From NCBI GenBank assembly GCA_031262485.1, contig JAISHO010000009.1:31361-95360 (forward strand): DNA of 64,000 nucleotides, read 5' to 3'. Under the pieces are notes generated by a model. It was given only the letters and a program-made list of their open reading frames with translations. It searched no databases and had not been told where the DNA came from. Below are positions 32,010-40,153 of this stretch, piece by piece; position 1 is the stretch's first letter; each line of letters begins with the position of its first letter. Source of the DNA: Propionibacteriaceae bacterium. GTDB lineage: Bacteria > Actinomycetota > Actinomycetes > Propionibacteriales > Propionibacteriaceae. The translations under genes were made by a program, and so were the position numbers.

Positions 32010-33053
32010 ATGATGGACAATGTGACAGGCGTGGCGAATCCTCAGTCCGGTGGAGCGAGGCGATCCCTCCTTCGCCGGTCCGGTCCAGCGGGGGCGCAGA
32101 TCCTCGGCGTGGGCTCGTATCAGCCCGAGCGCGTCGTCACCAACGACGAGATGTGCACGATGATCGACTCCTCCGACGAGTGGATCCGCCAACGCACCGG
32201 CATCGCCGAGCGCCACTGGGCCGGGGAGGACGAATCGCTCCTCACGATGATGGAGCGGGCTTCCCGCCGTGCCCTCGAGCACGCCCAGGTCGAGGCCTCC
32301 CAGATCGACACCATCGTCGTCTCGACGGTCACCTGGCTCAAGCAGACCCCGGCGATCGCCCCGCTGCTCGGCGCCGCGCTGGGCTGCCCGACGGCCGCCG
32401 CCTATGACATCTCCGCCGCCTGCGCCGGGTTCGAGTACGCCTTGGCCCAGGCCGATGGGCTCGTGCGGGCCGGTGCGGCCGGGCATGTTCTCATCGTCGC
32501 GGCCGACAAACTGACTGATCTGACGGACCTGACCGATCGGTCGACCGCTTTCCTCTTCGCCGACGGGGCGGGCGCCGCCGTCGTCGGGCCGAGCGACGTG
32601 CCGCGGATCGGGCCGGTCGTGTGGGGGGCGGACGGCGAGCAGGGCGACGTCATCACGATGTCGTCGGATTGGTTGACGGCGATGCGCACCGGCGTGCCCT
32701 CGACGATCACGATGGAGGGCCGCAAGGTGTTCCGCTGGGCGACGACGACGATCGCCGACGTCGCCCAGAAGGTCCTCGACGTCTCCGGCGTCTCAGCCGA
32801 CGAGTTGGACCTCTTCATCCCCCACCAGGCCAACAACCGGATCACTGATTCGATGTTGCGCCACCTCACTCTTCCCGATTCGGTCCTCGTCGCCCGGACG
32901 ATCGAGCGGACCGGGAACACGTCGGCGTCATCGATTCCGATGGCGATCGACACCCTTTATCACTCAGGCGACATTCGGCCTGACGCGACGGCGCTCCTCA
33001 TCGGATTCGGCGCCGGGCTCGTCTACGCCGGGCAGGTCGTCATCCTTCCCTGA
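32010..33053 (+). CDS. fabH: Beta-ketoacyl-ACP synthase III
   Basis: About 347 residues. It condenses an acyl-CoA primer with malonyl-ACP to start type II fatty-acid synthesis. The Cys-His-Asn triad is visible in ISAACAGFEYAL, PHQANNRI and RTGNTSASSIP; GAQILGVGSYQPERVV and the DSSDEWIRQRTGI stretch are typical of the family. The start is uncertain: ATG 32010 or 32013, GTG 32022 or 32031; the conserved fold begins near GAQILGVG. It is the first of three adjacent fab genes. Confidence 0.93.
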   Translation: MMDNVTGVANPQSGGARRSLLRRSGPAGAQILGVGSYQPERVVTNDEMCTMIDSSDEWIRQRTGIAERHWAGEDESLLTMMERASRRALEHAQVEASQIDTIVVSTVTWLKQTPAIAPLLGAALGCPTAAAYDISAACAGFEYALAQADGLVRAGAAGHVLIVAADKLTDLTDLTDRSTAFLFADGAGAAVVGPSDVPRIGPVVWGADGEQGDVITMSSDWLTAMRTGVPSTITMEGRKVFRWATTTIADVAQKVLDVSGVSADELDLFIPHQANNRITDSMLRHLTLPDSVLVARTIERTGNTSASSIPMAIDTLYHSGDIRPDATALLIGFGAGLVYAGQVVILP

Positions 33054-33065
33054 GGAGAACCCACC

Positions 33066-33323
33066 ATGGCCACCACTGAAGAAATCCGCGCCGACCTCGC
33101 TGTCATCGTCAACGAGGTGGCCGGGGTCGCCGCCGACGACGCCCAACTCGACAAGTCGTTCGTCGACGATCTCAACGTCGACTCCCTCTCGATGGTCGAG
33201 ATCATCTACGCCGCTGAGGACAAGTTCGGCGTCTCGATCCCCGACGAGGACTCCAAGAACCTGCGCACCGTCGGCGACGCCGTCTCCTACATCGAGAAGG
33301 CCCTCGTCTCGGCCAACGCCTGA
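33066..33323 (+). CDS. acpP: Acyl carrier protein
   Basis: 85 residues, acidic, with the phosphopantetheine attachment serine in DLNVDSLSMVEII near residue 40. It carries growing acyl chains for FabH and FabF, encoded on either side. GAGGAG precedes the ATG at good spacing. It starts 12 bases after the fabH stop and ends 8 bases before fabF. Confidence 0.97.
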   Translation: MATTEEIRADLAVIVNEVAGVAADDAQLDKSFVDDLNVDSLSMVEIIYAAEDKFGVSIPDEDSKNLRTVGDAVSYIEKALVSANA

Positions 33324-33331
33324 GCCTCCCC

Positions 33332-34633
33332 ATGAGCACACGCGCGAACACCGGCCCCGCGGGGGCGCAGATCGTCATCACCGGGCTCGGCGCCAGCACC
33401 CCGCTCGGCGGCGACCTCCCCTCGACGTGGGAGGGCTTGCGCTCCGGACGCAGCGGCATCTCACGGATCGAACAAGACTGGGACGACGAGCTGTCCGTCC
33501 ACATCGCCGCCCAGGCGAAGGTCGACCCGGCCTCGACGATGGAACGCTCCGAGGCCCGCCATCTCGACCGTTCCAGCCAGTTCGCGCTCGTGGCGGCGAC
33601 GGAAGCCTGGGCCGACGCCGGCTTGGCGCCCGAACGTTCCGACGGCACGGCGGGAGACGACCGGATCGACCCGGATCGTCTCCTCGTCTCCCTGGCTAGC
33701 GGCATCGGCGGGCTCCAGTCGCTCGTCGGCAGCTGGGACGTGTTGCAGAGCAAAGGTCAGCGCCGGGTCTCGCCCTTCACGATCCCCATGCTCATGACGA
33801 ACGCGCCGGCAGCCAACGTCGGGTTGCGTTTCGGCGCGAAGGCCGGTGTGCACGCGCCGGTGTCGGCTTGCGCCTCCTCGAGCGAGGCGATCGCCATCGC
33901 ACTCGACCAGTTGCGGTGGGGGCGGGCTGACATCGCCATCGTCGGAGGGACGGAGGCGGTCATCCATCCGCTGCCGATCGCCGCCTTCGCCCAGATGCAA
34001 GCCCTCTCGCGCCGCAACGACGAGCCGGAGCGCGCCTCGCGACCGTGGGACCAAGATCGCGACGGTTTCGTCCTCGGCGAGGGCGGCGCCTGCCTCATCC
34101 TTGAGACTTTGGAGCACGCCCAAGCGCGCGGCGCGCGGATCTACGGGACGCTGGCCGGGGCGGGCATCACCGCCGACAGCCACGATCTCGTCCAGCCCGA
34201 TCCGAGCGGGGCGGGCCAACGCAAGGCGATGGTCAAAGCGTTAGCCGACGCCGATCTCAGCGCCGCCGACATCGCCCACGTCAACGCCCACGCCACGTCC
34301 ACGCCGCAGGGCGACGCCACCGAGGCTCAGTCGATCGCCGCGGTGCTGGGCGAGGGTTCGTCGGCCGTCGCCACCGGCACGAAGTCGATGACGGGCCACC
34401 TCCTCGGCGCGGCCGGCGCCTTGGAGACGATCGCCGCTCTGCTTGCTTTGCATGAGCGGGTCGTCCCTCCGACGATCAACCTCGAGCGTCCCGACGAGGG
34501 GTTGACGATCGACATCGCCGCCCTTGCCACACGCGACTTGCCGACCGGTGATCTGGCCGCCCTCAACAACTCCTTCGGCTTCGGTGGGCACAATGTCGCC
34601 ATTGTTGTGACGAACGCCCATCGCACGGGTTAA
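33332..34633 (+). CDS. fabF: Beta-ketoacyl-ACP synthase II
   Basis: 433 residues, an elongating condensing enzyme. The Cys-His-His active site is visible in PVSACASSSEAIA, NAHATSTPQGD and KSMTGHLLGAAGALE; the C-terminal signature is NNSFGFGGHNVAIV. The gene starts eight bases after acpP with no evident ribosome binding site of its own, suggesting translational coupling. FabG, FabZ and FabD are not in the window. Confidence 0.96.
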   Translation: MSTRANTGPAGAQIVITGLGASTPLGGDLPSTWEGLRSGRSGISRIEQDWDDELSVHIAAQAKVDPASTMERSEARHLDRSSQFALVAATEAWADAGLAPERSDGTAGDDRIDPDRLLVSLASGIGGLQSLVGSWDVLQSKGQRRVSPFTIPMLMTNAPAANVGLRFGAKAGVHAPVSACASSSEAIAIALDQLRWGRADIAIVGGTEAVIHPLPIAAFAQMQALSRRNDEPERASRPWDQDRDGFVLGEGGACLILETLEHAQARGARIYGTLAGAGITADSHDLVQPDPSGAGQRKAMVKALADADLSAADIAHVNAHATSTPQGDATEAQSIAAVLGEGSSAVATGTKSMTGHLLGAAGALETIAALLALHERVVPPTINLERPDEGLTIDIAALATRDLPTGDLAALNNSFGFGGHNVAIVVTNAHRTG

Positions 34634-34690
34634 GGTTGACCCGGCCACGTCCTGTGGAGGAGTCGTCGGAAGGGCTGGCCGGGGAGTGTT

Positions 34691-35560
34691 ATGAACTGGA
34701 TTGAAGCGATCGTTCTCGGCATCGTCGAGGGGGTCACCGAGTTCCTGCCGGTCTCCTCGACCGGGCATTTGACGATCGTCGAGAAGCTCTTCGGCCTCGA
34801 CATCGCCTCACGGGATGTCACCGCGTTCACCGCCATCATCCAGATCGGCGCCATCGTCGCGGCCATCGTCTATTTCTGGAAAGACATCGTCCGTCTCGTC
34901 GTGGCCTGGTTCTCTGGGCTCGCCAACAAGGCGAAACGCTCGACGGATTATCGGTTGGGCTGGGCTGTCATCGTCGGTTCCCTGCCGATCGGGTTCGTCG
35001 GTTTGGCCTTGCAGAACGTCATCGAGGGGCCGCTGCGCAGCTTGTGGGTGGTGGCCGGGGCGTTGATCCTGTGGAGCGGCGTGCTCTTCGCGGCCGACCT
35101 GTTCGCCAGCCGGCGTCACGCTGCGGCGCTGCGCGGTTCCGGCCCGGGGTTGCGTCAAGAGAAGGATCTCACCGTCCTCGACGGGCTCATCATCGGTTTG
35201 TGCCAGTGCATCGCTTTGGTGCCGGGCGTCTCTCGTTCCGGGGCGACGATTTCGGCGGCTCTGTTTCGCGGTATCGATCGCACGACGGCCACACGGTGGA
35301 GCTTCTTCCTCGGCATTCCCGCATTAACGGCCTCAGGCGTCCTCCAGGCCGTCTCCGCTTTCGACGAAGTCTCCGTCGGGGTGGGCTGGGGGCCGACGAT
35401 CGTCGCTGGCGTCGTCTCCTTCGTCGTCGCCTACATCTCGATCGCCTGGTTGCTCAAGTTCGTCTCGTCGAACCGCTTCACCGCTTTCGTCGTCTATCGC
35501 GTCGTCATCGGGCTCGTCATCGTGGCCTTGCTCGTTTTCGGCGTCATCACCGCTGTCTGA
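34691..35560 (+). CDS. uppP: Undecaprenyl-diphosphatase
   Basis: 289 residues, about eight membrane helices. It removes a phosphate from undecaprenyl diphosphate to recycle the lipid carrier used for peptidoglycan and for polymers such as the galactan made at 15-20 kb. Motifs of the UppP/BacA family: EGVTEFLPVSSTGHL near the start and PGVSRSGATISAALF in the second half. GGGGAG lies before ATG 34691. It confers bacitracin tolerance in many species. Confidence 0.96.
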   Translation: MNWIEAIVLGIVEGVTEFLPVSSTGHLTIVEKLFGLDIASRDVTAFTAIIQIGAIVAAIVYFWKDIVRLVVAWFSGLANKAKRSTDYRLGWAVIVGSLPIGFVGLALQNVIEGPLRSLWVVAGALILWSGVLFAADLFASRRHAAALRGSGPGLRQEKDLTVLDGLIIGLCQCIALVPGVSRSGATISAALFRGIDRTTATRWSFFLGIPALTASGVLQAVSAFDEVSVGVGWGPTIVAGVVSFVVAYISIAWLLKFVSSNRFTAFVVYRVVIGLVIVALLVFGVITAV

Positions 35561-35588
35561 TCCCATCTCGCCCCCCAAGGAGACTGCG

Positions 35589-36563
35589 ATGCGCACCCGT
35601 TCCGTCGGCTCGTCGGATCTCACCGTCTCCGCCCTCGGCTTGGGCACGATGACCTGGGGCCACGGCACTGCGGTGACCGATGTCGTCGCCATGCTCAAAC
35701 GCTTCCTCGACGCCGGGGGCAATCTCCTCGACACCGCCGCCTCCTATGGCTATGGCGAGGTGGAGGAGTTGATCGGCCATCTGACCCGGCGCACCGTCGA
35801 CCGGAGCGATCTCGTGCTCGCCACCAAAGCGGGCTATGTCGTTCACAACGGAGTGCGCGTCGTCGACACCTCGGCGAAAGCCTTGCTGGCCGATCTCGAG
35901 GGGTCGCTGCGTCGTTTGCGCACCGATGTCATCGACCTGTGGCAGATCCACGCGTGGAGCGACACGCCCCTGGAGGAAACGCTCGGCGCCGCCGATGCCG
36001 CGGTGCGTTCGGGCAAGGTCCGCCACGTCGGCGTCTCGAATTTCATCGGCTGGCAGTTGGGGGCCGCCTCGGCCTGGCAGGCCGCCCTCCAACAGGCGCC
36101 TATCGTCTCGACCCAGGCGGAGTACTCCCTCCTCTCGCGAGGTTGCGAGTTCGAGATCCTGCCCTGCGCCGAGGCGCTCGGGATCGGGTTCTTCCCGTGG
36201 TCCCCGCTCGGCCGCGGGGTGTTGACGGGGAAATATCGTGAGGGCACGCCGCCCCAGTCGCGCGGCGCGTCTCACAATCTCAGCTGGTTCGTCGAGCCCT
36301 ATCTCAACCCCGGGCCGCGCCGGATCGTCAACGCGGTCGCCACCGCGGCGGAGGGGTTGCGCCTGACGCCGGCCCAGGTGGCCTACCTGTGGGTACGCGA
36401 CGCCCCCGGCGTCACCGCGCCGATCGTGGGGTGCCGCACCGTGGAGCAGTTGGAGCCGTTGCTGTCGATCGATACGATGGAGTTGCCCGCGATCGTCACC
36501 TCCGCCCTCGACGATGTCACCGGAGGCCCGAATCCGGCGCGCCAGCCGGCCGAGGAGAAGTGA
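35589..36563 (+). CDS. Aldo/keto reductase
   Basis: 324 residues, a TIM-barrel NADPH-dependent reductase. Visible: LGLGTMTWGHGT, the Asp and Tyr active-site pair in NLLDTAASYGYGEVEE, the Lys in VLATKAGYV, and WQIHAWSDTP replacing the usual QVHRWD. Perfect AAGGAG precedes ATG 35589. The substrate is not predictable. It may be co-transcribed with uppP, 28 bases upstream. Confidence 0.9.
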   Translation: MRTRSVGSSDLTVSALGLGTMTWGHGTAVTDVVAMLKRFLDAGGNLLDTAASYGYGEVEELIGHLTRRTVDRSDLVLATKAGYVVHNGVRVVDTSAKALLADLEGSLRRLRTDVIDLWQIHAWSDTPLEETLGAADAAVRSGKVRHVGVSNFIGWQLGAASAWQAALQQAPIVSTQAEYSLLSRGCEFEILPCAEALGIGFFPWSPLGRGVLTGKYREGTPPQSRGASHNLSWFVEPYLNPGPRRIVNAVATAAEGLRLTPAQVAYLWVRDAPGVTAPIVGCRTVEQLEPLLSIDTMELPAIVTSALDDVTGGPNPARQPAEEK

Positions 36564-36729
36564 GACGGTCACACGCTGGCCGTTGGCCCGTGTCCGTCCT
36601 CCTGTCGGAACCGGGGGTTTCTCCGGTCGTCGTGGTCCAAGGGGATGGTTCGCGCTTGACGCCTTTGGCCCCTCCGTAGGATTCATGAGAGAGTGGCAAC
36701 GCTTAAGATGATCGTTCCGAGGAGGGCAG

Positions 36730-37464
36730 ATGAAGGCAGACCCAGCGGTTCAACGTCGTCTGGTTGAGACCCAGCGGCTTGATTCCGCGATCGCCCAACT
36801 CAAACATCGCGCCCAAACCTTGCCCATTCACGCGACGATCGCGCAGTTGACGGCGGAGCGCTCCCAGGTGGCCGACGCCCTCGTCGCCGCGCGGAGCAGG
36901 GTCGGCGACGCCGAGGAGGCGAACCGAAAAGCCGAAGCCGATGTCGTCCCCGTCCGTGAGCGTCTGAACCGCGACGAGAAGCGGCGCGACGACGGCGCCC
37001 TCGACCACAAAGCGCTCCAGGGGGTCATGGAGGAGATCGAGAGCCTCAAACGTCGGCTCTCGGATTTAGAAGACGTCGAGTTGGAGGCGATGGAGTCCCT
37101 CGAGGAGGCCCAAGGGTCGCTCACGGCGGCGACGGAGCGGACAGGCACCGTCGAGGAAGACCTCAAAGCCGCGGTGGCCGAACGCGACGCCGCGGTGCGG
37201 GAGTTGGCGACGGAGGCGAAGAAGGATTCCCAGGCCCGCCAGGACGTCGCCGCCGCGATCCCGGCCGATCTGCTCGCTCTCTACGACAAGCTGCGCGCCC
37301 GCTACGGCGGGGTCGGGGTGGCCGAGTTGGAGGGACGCCGGTGCACCGGCTGCGGACTCGAGGCGACGACGGCCGATTACAACGCGTATATCGAGGCCCC
37401 GGCCGACGAGGTGTTGCGCTGCGCCGAGTGCGACCGCATCCTCGTCCGTAAAGAAAAGGTGTAG
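36730..37464 (+). CDS. Coiled-coil protein with C4 zinc ribbon
   Basis: 244 residues. Residues 1-185 form long helices predicted to be coiled coil (RVGDAEEANRKAEADVVPVR and similar). The end has a four-cysteine zinc ribbon, RRCTGCGLEATT and LRCAECDRILVR. The family is the actinobacterial C4-type zinc ribbon protein represented by Rv2229c. GAGGAGG precedes the ATG. The function is unsettled; RNA or nuclease partnership has been suggested for relatives. Confidence 0.88.
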   Translation: MKADPAVQRRLVETQRLDSAIAQLKHRAQTLPIHATIAQLTAERSQVADALVAARSRVGDAEEANRKAEADVVPVRERLNRDEKRRDDGALDHKALQGVMEEIESLKRRLSDLEDVELEAMESLEEAQGSLTAATERTGTVEEDLKAAVAERDAAVRELATEAKKDSQARQDVAAAIPADLLALYDKLRARYGGVGVAELEGRRCTGCGLEATTADYNAYIEAPADEVLRCAECDRILVRKEKV

Positions 37465-37569
37465 CCAAGCGGATCCCTCACCCGCATGCCGCTCAGGGCA
37501 GGAGCGCGGATCGGCGTCGATGCGGCAGGATGAGGGGACACACCCACTTGATCGCCGAGGAGATATCCC

Positions 37570-38997
37570 ATGCCCGTTCGTTCCGTCACGTTGCCCGATG
37601 GCGTCCCCGCTCCTCTGCGCGACGGGCTGACCGACCTCATGACGCGGTTGAAGATCGCGACTGATTTTTCTTCTGAGGTTCTGGCCGAGGCGAAGGCGGC
37701 GCGGCCGGCGGAGGCGAAGCGGGTCGATCTGACGGATCTTCCCTTCGTCACCCTCGATCCGGAGGGGTCGACGGATCTCGACCAGGCGATCCATCTCAGC
37801 AAACAGGGCTCGGGTTTTCGTTTGCGGTACGCCATCGCCGATGTGGCGGCCTTCGTCGCTCCGAACGGGGCGGTGGCTCAAGAGTCGTTCGAGCGCGGGC
37901 AGACGGTGTACGCCCCCGGAGCCCGGTACCCCCTCCACCCGCCGGTGTTGAGCGAGGGCGCCGCCTCACTGTTGGCTGATGGGAAGGATCGTCCGGCGGC
38001 GGTGTGGACGATCGATCTCGACGCTGACGGCGCGGTCGTCGAGGGTCGAGTCGAGCGGGCCTGGGTGCGCAACCGGGCTCAGCTCTCGTACACCGGCGCT
38101 CAGGCCGATCTCGACGCGGGCCGGACCGACGAGATGATCCGTCTCATCGCCGAGGTGGGCCGTTTGCGCCAGGAGCAGGAGGCGGCCCGGGGCGGCGCCA
38201 GCCTCAATTTGCCCGATCAGGAGATCGTCTCCACCGATCGGGGCTGGGAGCTCGATTTCCGCCAGATGGAGCCGATCGAGAATTGGAACGCCCAGATCTC
38301 TCTGCTGACGGGCCATGTCGCGGCTCTGCTCATGCTGGAGGCGGGCACCGGAGTTTTGCGGACGTTGCCGCCGGCCGAGGAGGAGGGCGTCGAACGTTTG
38401 CGCCGGGTCGCCCAGGGGCTGGGCATCTCGTGGCCGCAGAAGCGTTCGTATCCGGAGTTCTTGCGCACGCTCGACATCACGAAACCGACCCACCTGGCGA
38501 TGATGACGAGTTGCACGACGTTGTTCCGTGGCGCCGATTATGAGGTGTTCAGCGGCGGCGCCCCGGCGGATCCGCCGCTCCATGGCGCGCTGGCGATGCC
38601 GTACGCCCATGTCACGGCGCCGTTGCGCCGCTTGGTCGACCGTTTCGGAACGGAGATCTGCCTGAGCCACTGCGCCGAGGTTCCGGTTCCGGAGTGGATC
38701 GGCGAGAAGCTAGAGAGCTTGCCGGAGACGATGCGGAGATGTGATAGCCGGACAGGCCAGTTCGAGCGCGGCGTCATCAGTTTGACGGAGGCGCTCGTCC
38801 TTTCGACAAGGGTCGGGGATGTCTTCGAGGGGGTCGTGACGTCGAAGTTCGAGAACCGGGTGCGCGTCCAGTTGGCCGACCCGGCCGTCGAGATCGACGC
38901 CTACGGTCGCTCGGCCCTCGGCCGCATGGCAAAAATCCGGATCGAATCGGTCGATCTGAAAACGGGCAAAGTGCGCGCCGAAGTCGAACGCGACTGA
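37570..38997 (+). CDS. RNB-domain exoribonuclease
   Basis: 475 residues, a compact RNase II/R relative. The catalytic acidic cluster is TLDPEGSTDLDQAIHL; SEGAASLLADGKDRPA follows, and the end has a small OB-like domain (VFEGVVTSKFENRVRVQLAD). It degrades RNA 3' to 5' with hydrolysis to nucleoside monophosphates. There is no N-terminal cold-shock domain pair or HTH as in E. coli RNase R, a form common in actinobacteria. GAGGAG lies before ATG 37570. RNase P RNA follows it on the other strand. Confidence 0.9.
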   Translation: MPVRSVTLPDGVPAPLRDGLTDLMTRLKIATDFSSEVLAEAKAARPAEAKRVDLTDLPFVTLDPEGSTDLDQAIHLSKQGSGFRLRYAIADVAAFVAPNGAVAQESFERGQTVYAPGARYPLHPPVLSEGAASLLADGKDRPAAVWTIDLDADGAVVEGRVERAWVRNRAQLSYTGAQADLDAGRTDEMIRLIAEVGRLRQEQEAARGGASLNLPDQEIVSTDRGWELDFRQMEPIENWNAQISLLTGHVAALLMLEAGTGVLRTLPPAEEEGVERLRRVAQGLGISWPQKRSYPEFLRTLDITKPTHLAMMTSCTTLFRGADYEVFSGGAPADPPLHGALAMPYAHVTAPLRRLVDRFGTEICLSHCAEVPVPEWIGEKLESLPETMRRCDSRTGQFERGVISLTEALVLSTRVGDVFEGVVTSKFENRVRVQLADPAVEIDAYGRSALGRMAKIRIESVDLKTGKVRAEVERD

Positions 38998-39035
38998 GTC
39001 ACCGGCGGACCAGCGCTTCGGCGGGGTGGATGGTT

Positions 39036-39452
39036 GGACGAGTCGGCCTATAAGCCGGATTCTGTCACCGGCGCGAACGCCGATGGGTGATCATCCATCT
39101 GCGACCCGTGTCGCCACGGGCCTTCGCCTCAACAGGTGAACCTGTCGGGGCGTGCGGCCTACCCGTCGACTAGGCGAGCAGCCCTCATCGCCGACGCGAC
39201 CCGAAGGTCTTCTTGGCCTTGCTCCCAGTGGGGTTTACCGAGCCGTCCTGGTCACCCAGGACGCTGGTGGTCTCTTACACCACCGTTTCACCCTGACCCC
39301 CGCCCGCCGCGAAGCGGTGGAGGCGGTCTGTTCTCTGTGGCACTGTCCCGTGGGTCGCCCCAGGTGGGTGTTACCCACCACCGTGCTCTTAGGAGTCCGG
39401 ACTTTCCTCAGCAGCACACAAGTGCCGCCGCGATCACCCAGCCGACTCGTCC
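39036..39452 (-). ncRNA. rnpB: RNase P RNA (bacterial type A)
   Basis: About 417 nucleotides. The two ends pair perfectly as P1 (GGACGAGTCGGC / GCCGACTCGTCC). Conserved blocks on the minus strand include GAGGAAAGTCCGGAC near the 5' part, ACAGAGAACAGACCGCC, GGGTGAAACGGTGGTGTAAG, and AGAATCCGGCTTATAGGCC at the 3' end. It is the catalytic part of the tRNA 5'-processing enzyme. Confidence 0.97.
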
Positions 39453-39753
39453 GCAGAAGAGTGTAGCCCGATCCCCCCGATGCGAGCGAAGCAAGCAAAC
39501 CGGCCAGATCCACCCCGCCAGCGTTTGACCTCCAACTGCGAGCAAAGCAAGCAAAGCTCCCACTCACACGTGACGAGCACTCGGAAGATGACGGAAATGA
39601 ATAACTCCCACAGGTGCCTCCGCAATGAAACCACGGTGATCGGGAACCCCCCTCGGGGCTCCGGGGGCTAGGCCCCCGGACCGGCATGCGAAGCGAGGCC
39701 GTGGGAGCGAATGAAATGAAATGGAATGAGCGAACACAGTTCGCCGCCGAGCG
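39453..39753. other. Intergenic region between rnpB and tRNA-Thr with promoter and direct repeat
   Basis: No gene. A TACACT -10 element for rnpB lies on the minus strand at 39460-39465, seven bases before the RNA. A 19-base direct repeat with one mismatch, starting TGCGAGC, occurs at 39481-39499 and 39537-39555. A strong hairpin is at 39660-39680 (listed separately). Confidence 0.6.
39660..39680 (-). terminator. Hairpin downstream of tRNA-Thr
   Basis: TCCGGGGGC (39660-39668) and GCCCCCGGA (39672-39680) pair perfectly over a 3-base loop, about 75 bases beyond the tRNA-Thr 3' end on the minus strand. There is no U-tract. Confidence 0.5.
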
Positions 39754-39826
39754 AGCCACCTAAGGGAATCGAACCCTTGACCTGCTCATTACGAGTGAGC
39801 CGCTCTACCGACTGAGCTAAGGTGGC
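39754..39826 (-). tRNA. tRNA-Thr (anticodon CGT)
   Basis: 73 nucleotides with a full cloverleaf on the minus strand. The acceptor is GCCACCT / AGGTGGC with discriminator T, the D-arm TAGCTCAGTCGGTAGAGC, anticodon loop CTCGTAA with CGT, and T-arm GGGTTCGATTCCC. CCA is not encoded. Confidence 0.95.
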
Positions 39827-39833
39827 ACGACCA

Positions 39834-39900
39834 AGTGATTCCCCCTCCGGATGGGACAGGCCCTTCCTGTGGGGTTCGGGGGTTCGACCCCCGTATCACT
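39834..39900 (+). other. tRNA-like cloverleaf of unclear status
   Basis: 67 bases on the plus strand that fold like a shortened tRNA. AGTGAT (39834-39839) pairs with ATCACT (39895-39900); CCC...GGG makes a D-arm-like stem; ACAGG...CCTGT makes an anticodon-like stem with a loop of only five; CGGGGG-TTCGA-CCCCCG makes a T-arm-like hairpin. The anticodon loop is not canonical and no identity can be given. It sits between tRNA-Thr and tRNA-Leu, both on the other strand. It may be a decayed tRNA or a chance fold. Confidence 0.35.
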
Positions 39901-39952
39901 CAACGCGAGGGCCAATGGTTCGCTATGCGAACATTAGACCCCCGCCATCGCG

Positions 39953-40038
39953 TGTCCGAGAGAGGACTTGAACCTCCATGCCCTTTAACGGGCACTAGCA
40001 CCTCAAGCTAGCGCGTCTACCTATTCCGCCACCCGGAC
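39953..40038 (-). tRNA. tRNA-Leu (anticodon GAG)
   Basis: 86 nucleotides, class II with a long variable arm (TGCCCGTTAAAGGGCA). The acceptor is GTCCGGG / CTCGGAC with one G-T pair and discriminator A. The anticodon stem CTAGC/GCTAG holds the loop TTGAGGT with GAG, and the T-arm contains GGTTCAAGTCC. CCA is not encoded. Confidence 0.95.
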
Positions 40039-40153
40039 TGGTGCGGTTTCACTTTCCGTGAAGCCGAAGAGAACTATACCAACTGGATGCCAATTGCGCG
40101 ATTCCGTAGGGCGTGTCTCGTCTTCGGCGGATGGGTGCGGCATGATCGGGTTT

